From Alphaproteobacteria bacterium (GTDB lineage Bacteria; Pseudomonadota; Alphaproteobacteria; Micavibrionales; Micavibrionaceae): a DNA stretch of 45,270 bases. The notes beneath the pieces are model-generated. The model was not told where the DNA came from. It saw nothing but the letters and a program-made list of their open reading frames with translations, and ran no database searches. The position numbers and the translations under genes are program-made. The stretch's first letter is position 1. Every line of letters starts with the position of its first letter. The stretch covers positions 1 through 45,270 of the forward strand of contig NVUR01000026.1 in the NCBI GenBank assembly GCA_002401965.1. Direction: 5' to 3'. Shown here in pieces: positions 41,426-45,270 of the stretch.

Positions 41426-41951
41426 ATTCATGAAAGTTAATAAAAAACTAGCCGCAGAAATGGTGGGCATAGGCCGCACAACTTTCTATAAACACATAAA
41501 AAGTAAGCCTATATCCATTGACAGCACAGGGAAAATAGACGTTTCTGAGCTTATTCGAGTATACGGACAAGAGAAGGTCAAAACGCCTGAACAAGTAAAG
41601 AATAAAAAAAATGAACACGTGAACACACCTGAAAGTGTTCATTTAGATGAAGAAAACAAGCGTCTTAAATTAGAAATTGAAAATATACGATTAGAACGAC
41701 AAAGAGAACGTGAGCAATCCAGTGACGAAATTGAAAACCTTCGACTAAACCTTGATAAAGCAATGACACAAAATGATAATTTAACACGGGTACTGACAGA
41801 TCAACGGAGTGAAGAAGAAAAAAACACCACCCAGAAAGAAGAAGAACAATCTAATAAGTTAGATACATTACTAGAAAAAATAGAAAAAATAGAAACAGAA
41901 GTTCAAAAAAAGAAAAAATGGTGGCAGTTCAACAATAATAAAACCACATAG
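41364..41951 (+). CDS. HTH DNA-binding protein with long coiled coil (plasmid maintenance type)
   Basis: Up to 195 aa. The core starts at the ATG at 41430 (MKVNKKLAAEMVGIGRTTFYKHI), which puts a helix-turn-helix at the N-terminus and leaves the GTGAACACAG box upstream. ATGs at 41364 and 41379 are also in frame. Residues about 95-170 form a charged coiled coil, and the protein ends KKKKWWQF, a basic-aromatic tail seen on plasmid replication and maintenance proteins. GTGAACA boxes occur before and inside the gene (about 41614 and 41632), so it probably binds them and regulates itself and replication. Confidence 0.7.
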   Translation: MESITMFIKTTRSSTREHSETFMKVNKKLAAEMVGIGRTTFYKHIKSKPISIDSTGKIDVSELIRVYGQEKVKTPEQVKNKKNEHVNTPESVHLDEENKRLKLEIENIRLERQREREQSSDEIENLRLNLDKAMTQNDNLTRVLTDQRSEEEKNTTQKEEEQSNKLDTLLEKIEKIETEVQKKKKWWQFNNNKTT

Positions 41952-41956
41952 ATACA

Positions 41957-41995
41957 ATAAAAAACGAGGATCGCGCAAAGCTGCAACGATCCTCG
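41957..41995 (-). terminator. Rho-independent terminator of the RNA-A/52-aa transcript
   Basis: Read on minus: CGAGGATCG, a 13-base loop, CGATCCTCG, then TTTTTTATT. A perfect 9-bp stem. It lies 27 bp after the stop of the 52-aa reading frame and ends the minus-strand unit that begins at RNA copy A. Confidence 0.8.
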
Positions 41996-42021
41996 CCCAC
42001 AAGTTACAAGATTCGGGCGTT

Positions 42022-42180
42022 TCAACCGTGTGTGGGAATCAAAACGCAAGCGCGCTCTTGCCGAGTGTATTTCTCTACAATCTCAAAAGCTGCTTTAAAC
42101 GCTCTTGAGATTGACGTTTGAGAAATTTCTGCCTGAGTGACATAAATAAAAAGTGGGTAAAATAATATATAAAAAAACAT
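42022..42180 (-). CDS. small 52-aa protein downstream of structured RNA copy A
   Basis: ATG at 42180 to TGA at 42022. The first 14 residues are hydrophobic (MFFYILFYPLFIYV), then TQAEISQTSISRAFKAAFEI and VEKYTRQERACVLIPTHG. The amphipathic middle and a terminator directly behind it support a real gene; a weak ribosome site argues against. It may be a small membrane peptide controlled by the RNA upstream. No family recognised. Confidence 0.4.
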   Translation of the reverse strand: MFFYILFYPLFIYVTQAEISQTSISRAFKAAFEIVEKYTRQERACVLIPTHG

Positions 42181-42189
42181 AACAGCTTG

Positions 42190-42385
42190 GCTCCAGAATG
42201 ATCACCAAGAGAAACAGGGTGATCGGGAGCGTTCGTCAAGAAACCTCACATAGCAAGGTAGTAGCTTATTCCCAGAACGCCGAGACGTTCTGGTGTTGTA
42301 TTCACCACCGCCCCGATCATATCTGATCGGTTTGGCTATGTAATTTAAGGCATAATGCCGGGGACTTGACGAATTTTCCCATGCT
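42190..42385 (-). ncRNA. structured RNA, copy A
   Basis: A roughly 190-nt element on the minus strand that closely resembles copy B at 43.6-43.76 kb. Helices in plus coordinates: closing stem 42232-42240 with 42365-42373, stem 42248-42254 with 42335-42341, hairpin 42272-42293 (CCAGAACG/CGTTCTGG), hairpin CCGATC/GATCGG around 42313-42330 and hairpin GGCAT/ATGCC near 42350-42360. A final stem 42190-42230 (GCTCC and GATCACC arms) follows. Conserved unpaired runs include AATAAGCT-x-CTACCTTGC. The promoter is directly upstream. Function unknown; reading frames across it are shadows. Confidence 0.7.
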
Positions 42386-42387
42386 GT

Positions 42388-42416
42388 AATATAGACAGCA
42401 CAGCTTAGAATGTTAA
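42388..42416 (-). promoter_or_regulatory. promoter of structured RNA copy A
   Basis: On minus, TTAACA (42411-42416) and TATATT (42388-42393) are separated by exactly 17 bp. Transcription would start about 7 bp further on, at the 5' boundary of the conserved structure. Confidence 0.6.
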
Positions 42417-42555
42417 TTCTGGGAGGTAATTGCAAGAACAAAAACATTTGAATGCATAATTAACTCGAACAACTTGTATGCCATTATTTAACTAGGAATT
42501 AATTCCTTTACTTTTGGTAACAAACATTATACATTGCCTTTAGAGAAAGGAATAT

Positions 42556-43050
42556 TTGATGATACATATTTGCGTTGAAAATTTATTATACTTTGGGGAT
42601 GGCGCAAGCTGTTGTCCTACCAATATTAAGAAATATGCGGTTGTTCATGCCTGTAAAGAGCCTTGTCACAGACAAGCGGTAGGGTACAGCGCAAAAAGCC
42701 TTAATTCCGATCACCCTTTATATTTGTCATTTGAAAAAGATAATCAACTGTTCCTCAACATGATTGATCCGCCAGTGCCGTTATTCAAACTCGAAAGTTT
42801 CAAAATCTTTTTGGAATTTGTCGGTCGCAAAATAGAAAACAAGCAACCTATTCTGATACATTGTAACCAAGGACAAAGCCGCGCACCATCCTTAGCCATG
42901 CTTTGCATGGCTAAGGGCTTAAACCTGCTGCCAAACGATAGTTACGCCGCCGCCCGTACTGCTTTTGAAGAAAAATTCCCGTACACTCCGGGGAAAGGCA
43001 TTTCACAATTTCTTGAAAAGAATTGGCAAAGTATTGACGAAGGCAATTAG
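42556..43050 (+). CDS. dual-specificity/tyrosine phosphatase-like protein
   Basis: A 164-aa protein with the P-loop signature HCNQGQSR (nucleophile Cys103, Arg109) preceded by a predicted strand PILI. Asp71 in NMIDPPVP is a candidate general acid. An AAAGGAATATTTG site precedes the ATG. This is the fold of small dual-specificity phosphatases, also found on phages and plasmids, which act on phosphoproteins, RNA 5' ends or nucleotides. It is the only plus-strand gene between the two RNA copies and abuts the convergent 89-aa gene by one base. Confidence 0.82.
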   Translation: MMIHICVENLLYFGDGASCCPTNIKKYAVVHACKEPCHRQAVGYSAKSLNSDHPLYLSFEKDNQLFLNMIDPPVPLFKLESFKIFLEFVGRKIENKQPILIHCNQGQSRAPSLAMLCMAKGLNLLPNDSYAAARTAFEEKFPYTPGKGISQFLEKNWQSIDEGN

Positions 43051-43320
43051 TTATTCTTCGGGTGACGTACCAGTATCTACGTCACCGTTCTCATACTGCT
43101 CATTCATATCTTCGACCCACGCATAACAGCCCTCAATGAAAGAGTTGGATCTCCCACCACAGTTTTCACGCTCCGCGATCTGTTTCTTTTTCGCCCACTC
43201 ATATCCGGCCTTATGGCCAGAACAATCCTGCGTACAATAATAGCCATAAAAATCTGTTGCGCTGGCTACACCCGCGAAAATTAATAGGCTTGATAAAATA
43301 AGCGCAAAGTTACGTTTCAT
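43051..43320 (-). CDS. small secreted cysteine-containing protein
   Basis: An 89-aa protein with a signal peptide (MKRNFALILSSLLIFAGVAS), then DFYGYYCTQDCSGHKAGYEW, CGGRSNSFIEGCYAWVEDMN and an acidic tail. Four conserved-looking cysteines suggest two disulfides. I have seen this YxCTxDCSGHxAGYxWA pattern in small uncharacterised periplasmic proteins of alphaproteobacteria and their plasmids. A GAGGT ribosome site precedes it, and it follows the 66-aa gene by 28 bp. Confidence 0.75.
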   Translation of the reverse strand: MKRNFALILSSLLIFAGVASATDFYGYYCTQDCSGHKAGYEWAKKKQIAERENCGGRSNSFIEGCYAWVEDMNEQYENGDVDTGTSPEE

Positions 43321-43348
43321 TGAAAATACCTCTATATAAAAAACTACT

Positions 43349-43549
43349 CTAATGCATCAGTTCACTAAAATAAGGTGAAAGGAACTGCTGTGCTTTCGCC
43401 CAAAACATTGCCATTTGTATATCTTGCTCATCAAGAGCTTCATTTTCTCGATTAAATAATTCTAACATTGCACCCTTATTAGTAGGATGCTCCTTCATTA
43501 CAATCCACGCAGCATCCCAAACGGCGCTTTGCTCCATACATTCGAACAT
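43349..43549 (-). CDS. small hypothetical protein downstream of structured RNA copy B
   Basis: A 66-aa helical protein (MFECMEQSAVWDAAWIVMKE, FNRENEALDEQDIQMAMFWA, FLSPYFSELMH). I chose the ATG at 43549 because GGAAA lies seven bases before it. The ATG at 43567 lacks a site, and the open frame back to 43624 runs through RNA copy B. It lies directly after that RNA's terminator-like hairpin, so read-through or a separate start would be needed. No family recognised. Confidence 0.6.
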   Translation of the reverse strand: MFECMEQSAVWDAAWIVMKEHPTNKGAMLELFNRENEALDEQDIQMAMFWAKAQQFLSPYFSELMH

Positions 43550-43573
43550 CTTCACTTTTCCAATCATCACATT

Positions 43574-43760
43574 AAAAATACTCGGAACACCGAGTCGATC
43601 GGGTGCGTCTGTCAAGAACCCCACAAAGCAAGGTAGCAGCTTATTTCTGGAAAGACCGAGGCCAGTCCAGTGTTATATTCACCGCCGCCCCGACCATAAA
43701 AGATCGGATTGGCTTTGTGGTTTAAGTGTAAACACTACGGGTTGACAGATTTCCCCATGT
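43574..43760 (-). ncRNA. structured RNA, copy B, with intrinsic terminator
   Basis: The minus-strand partner of copy A. Helices in plus coordinates: closing stem 43608-43615 with 43742-43749, 9-bp stem CCACAAAGC/GCTTTGTGG (43621-43629 with 43712-43720), hairpin CTGGA/TCCAG (43647-43670), hairpin CCGACC/GATCGG around 43689-43707 and hairpin AGTGT/ACACT near 43727-43738. It ends in ACTCGG-tgtt-CCGAGT followed by ATTTTT (43574-43595), an intrinsic terminator. Several stems have different bases from copy A but still pair. No function is known to me. Confidence 0.72.
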
Positions 43761-43761
43761 T

Positions 43762-43790
43762 GCTATGGCAACACAAGTAGAGTGTGTCAA
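43762..43790 (-). promoter_or_regulatory. promoter of structured RNA copy B
   Basis: On minus, a perfect TTGACA (43785-43790) is followed after 17 bp by CATAGC (43762-43767), a weak -10 inside the dyad GTTGC-cata-GCAAC. The position matches the promoter of copy A relative to the conserved structure. Confidence 0.55.
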
Positions 43791-43855
43791 TTTATATAAG
43801 AAAAAACAACAGAATTAATAAGGAATAAAAAATTGACCCAAATTAAAATTAGTGG

Positions 43856-44650
43856 CTATTTAAAATAAGAGTGTTTTCTCATTATGCCCTTACTGGCTTT
43901 AACATTGCTTGTTTTACGATGCGCCACTTGAGTATATATTTGTTCAAAAGATAAACGAGGATGCTCATTGCTCAAAATTTTGATATCTCGTTCTAATTCA
44001 CTAGACGTATACATTGTAGTAATGAGGGGAAATAACTCGCCCTTAGGTAGAATAAGATTGCCTTGCATGTCTTTCGGACCATCAGGAGTCATTATAAAAG
44101 CACCAACATGAGAAGGAGGTACAGAGAAATGCCCATATCCTTTTTTTGTAAGTACGTCACCATGGATTAGCGCGCCATATTCTCCCAGATATGTTATTTC
44201 CCCCGCCGTAACGGTAAACGTTACCACTGACGATTTTAAAGGGGAATAAACATAGAAGCTATTACCATCTTCCTTATCTCTATTAGAGTTTTGGAATTGA
44301 GACAGAACTGGTAGAGAGACCTCGTATTTCCCAGCCTTTAGTTCTTGTACGATCAAAATACCATATTTTTTACCCTGTATATGGTTGGTATTGGACGGTA
44401 TCAACTCAATATTAGCTTTAATAGTTCCCGCTTGATCTTTATGTCCTAATGGATTGTATTCTACCTCCAAGCTATAGAAATGCGAATGGCTTTTTTTTGT
44501 ATCCTGATTTCCGATTGTCATGGACATAACAATTACGCCCATATTACTTTTTTTGTCTAAGGTATAATCCCTTGAAATACTGTTATTGTTAGCCGTGACA
44601 CAGCCCGTAAGAAAAATAGAGATAAGCATTACCAATACATGTTTTTTCAT
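43856..44650 (-). CDS. hypothetical lipoprotein
   Basis: A 264-aa protein with a signal peptide and lipobox (FLTGC, Cys17). The body is rich in predicted beta strands (MGVIVMSMTIGN, FYSLEVEYNPLG, KYGILIVQELKAGKYEVSLP, VVTFTVTAGEITYLGEYGAL), the pattern of a DUF2846-like periplasmic beta-sandwich. The C-terminus is helical and basic. It is anchored at the membrane surface, with no near neighbour in an operon; the next feature is IS30 at 44.66 kb. Function unknown. Confidence 0.7.
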   Translation of the reverse strand: MKKHVLVMLISIFLTGCVTANNNSISRDYTLDKKSNMGVIVMSMTIGNQDTKKSHSHFYSLEVEYNPLGHKDQAGTIKANIELIPSNTNHIQGKKYGILIVQELKAGKYEVSLPVLSQFQNSNRDKEDGNSFYVYSPLKSSVVTFTVTAGEITYLGEYGALIHGDVLTKKGYGHFSVPPSHVGAFIMTPDGPKDMQGNLILPKGELFPLITTMYTSSELERDIKILSNEHPRLSFEQIYTQVAHRKTSNVKASKGIMRKHSYFK

Positions 44651-44659
44651 TTTTATACC

Positions 44660-45270
44660 TAGTGTGAAAGCAGTCTGAAGTGCGACTGATTATGTCAGGC
44701 ATGGTATTTGATCCTCGCACTGGTGTAAATGATTATAGAACACCTCATGAGGTGTTCTATAATTGAGACATTTCCTCGGTGTGTTATTTATGCGTTTGGC
44801 AACGGTATTCAATTCGGCATTGGAAAGCTCATTTAGGTTCGTATTACTGGGTAAAAACTGTCTGATGCGACCATTCGTATTTTCATTTGTACCTTTCTGC
44901 CATGGTGATCGTGGATCACAATAATAACTGCCCAGTTCCACATGCTTGGTAAGCATTTTCCACGCAACAAACTCTGAACCACGATCAAATGTCACTGAGC
45001 GCCGTGAATGACGGGGAAGGGCGGTGAGCTTATCTCTGATCTTGCCAATCACCACTTCAGAACGTCTATTCTGGTTTTTGATAAGCAAAGTATATCTGCT
45101 TTTCCGTTCTACCAATGTCGTAAGATTTGTGTTGCCGTAACTCTGGATAGCGAACGAGTTTACGAAGCTTAGCACGGCGGCGGCGCGTAAATTCTTGCGC
45201 ATTCACATGGGAATAACCGTTGCACCGTTGATCTTCTGCGAGATAAAAACTATTGCGCCTGACTTCACGG
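44660..45270 (-). mobile_element. IS30-type element, right portion
   Basis: The terminal repeat near 44660-44685 (GTCTGAAGTGCGACTGA on plus) pairs as an inverted repeat with the left-edge sequence near 72-92. Transposase remnants fill the rest to the window end. Together with the left edge this brackets the plasmid inside a single IS30-like element. The exact outer boundary is not fixed by a visible target duplication. Confidence 0.65.
44690..45270 (-). pseudogene. IS30-family transposase, internally deleted and frameshifted
   Basis: From the window end on minus, one frame encodes REVRRNSFYLAEDQ then NAQEFTRRRRAKLRKLVRYP, the N-terminal region of IS30 transposases. Near 45128-45140 the reading shifts frame into GNTNLTTLVERKSRYTLLIK, the catalytic half, with DRGSEFVAW, GSYYCDPRSPWQKGTNENTN and LSNAELNTVAKRINNTPRKC. 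About 100 residues that normally lie between, including the first catalytic Asp, are missing. The second Asp and the Glu are present. The gene cannot make an active transposase. Confidence 0.8.

Noticed and set aside
42202-42447. 81-codon minus-strand open frame across structured RNA A
   Set aside because: It runs through the conserved helices. The equivalent stretch in copy B differs in the way expected for RNA pairing, not for codons, and the promoter lies inside the frame.
1-45270. CRISPR array, tRNA or rRNA genes
   Set aside because: I saw no regularly spaced direct repeats, cloverleaf-like segments or ribosomal RNA sequence anywhere in the window.

Overview
The window looks like most or all of a conjugative plasmid of about 45 kb from a low-GC alphaproteobacterium. 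The evidence is a RepC replication initiator of the repABC lineage, an RlxS/DUF3363-type relaxase, a complete VirB/VirD4 type IV secretion system (T4SS) with TrbM, ArdC antirestriction, ParA and ParB, and almost no chromosomal housekeeping genes. Both window ends lie in IS30-type sequence read on the minus strand. The left edge carries the start of a transposase and one terminal repeat; the right edge carries a decayed transposase body and the other repeat. This fits a circle cut, or an assembly broken, inside one IS30 copy.

Layout. (1) 0.1-10.1 kb, minus: trbM and a virB1-type lytic transglycosylase lead into a metabolic cargo operon: RimK-like ATP-grasp ligase, FAD/NAD(P) oxidoreductase, a giant 1133-aa BKACE (DUF849) protein with inserted tryptophan repeats, isochorismatase-like hydrolase, AEC transporter, TauE/SafE transporter and a hypothetical. 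(2) 10.1-12.2 kb: a regulatory region with a long inverted repeat and TACC-N7-GGTA operators, then an XRE regulator overlapping an EgtD-like methyltransferase. The same operators recur in front of virB2. (3) 12.2-24.2 kb, plus: virB2-B3-x-B4-B5-B7-lipoprotein-B6-B8-B9-B10-(ParD/ParE fusion)-B11-D4. (4) 24.2-28.5 kb, minus: M48 protease, ribbon-helix-helix accessory protein and relaxase. (5) 28.8-37.3 kb, all minus: a probable leading region with small unknown genes, a degenerate methylase, a toxin-antitoxin pair, a TOPRIM protein, ParA and partner, ArdC and a long ParB. Four hairpin-rich leaders precede its transcription units. (6) 37.5-38.9 kb, plus: a PrdX-type tRNA-editing protein, a hypothetical and an Mrr-like nuclease. 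(7) 38.9-42 kb: a secreted nuclease, repC, a candidate antisense RNA, and an origin region with GTGAACA boxes and a perfect DnaA box, followed by an HTH/coiled-coil protein. (8) 42-45.3 kb: two diverged copies of a roughly 190-nt structured RNA on the minus strand, around a dual-specificity phosphatase and small genes, then a lipoprotein and IS30.

Four observations stand out. First, the two RNA copies keep the same helices through compensatory base changes, and each has its own promoter. Second, the cargo operon, together with the EgtD-like gene, looks like an uncharacterised small-molecule pathway placed beside transfer genes. Third, two adjacent leading-region proteins end in QLxLF sliding-clamp motifs. 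Fourth, a single-chain ParD-ParE fusion sits inside the T4SS operon. All functions are inferred by reading the sequence; no database search was run.
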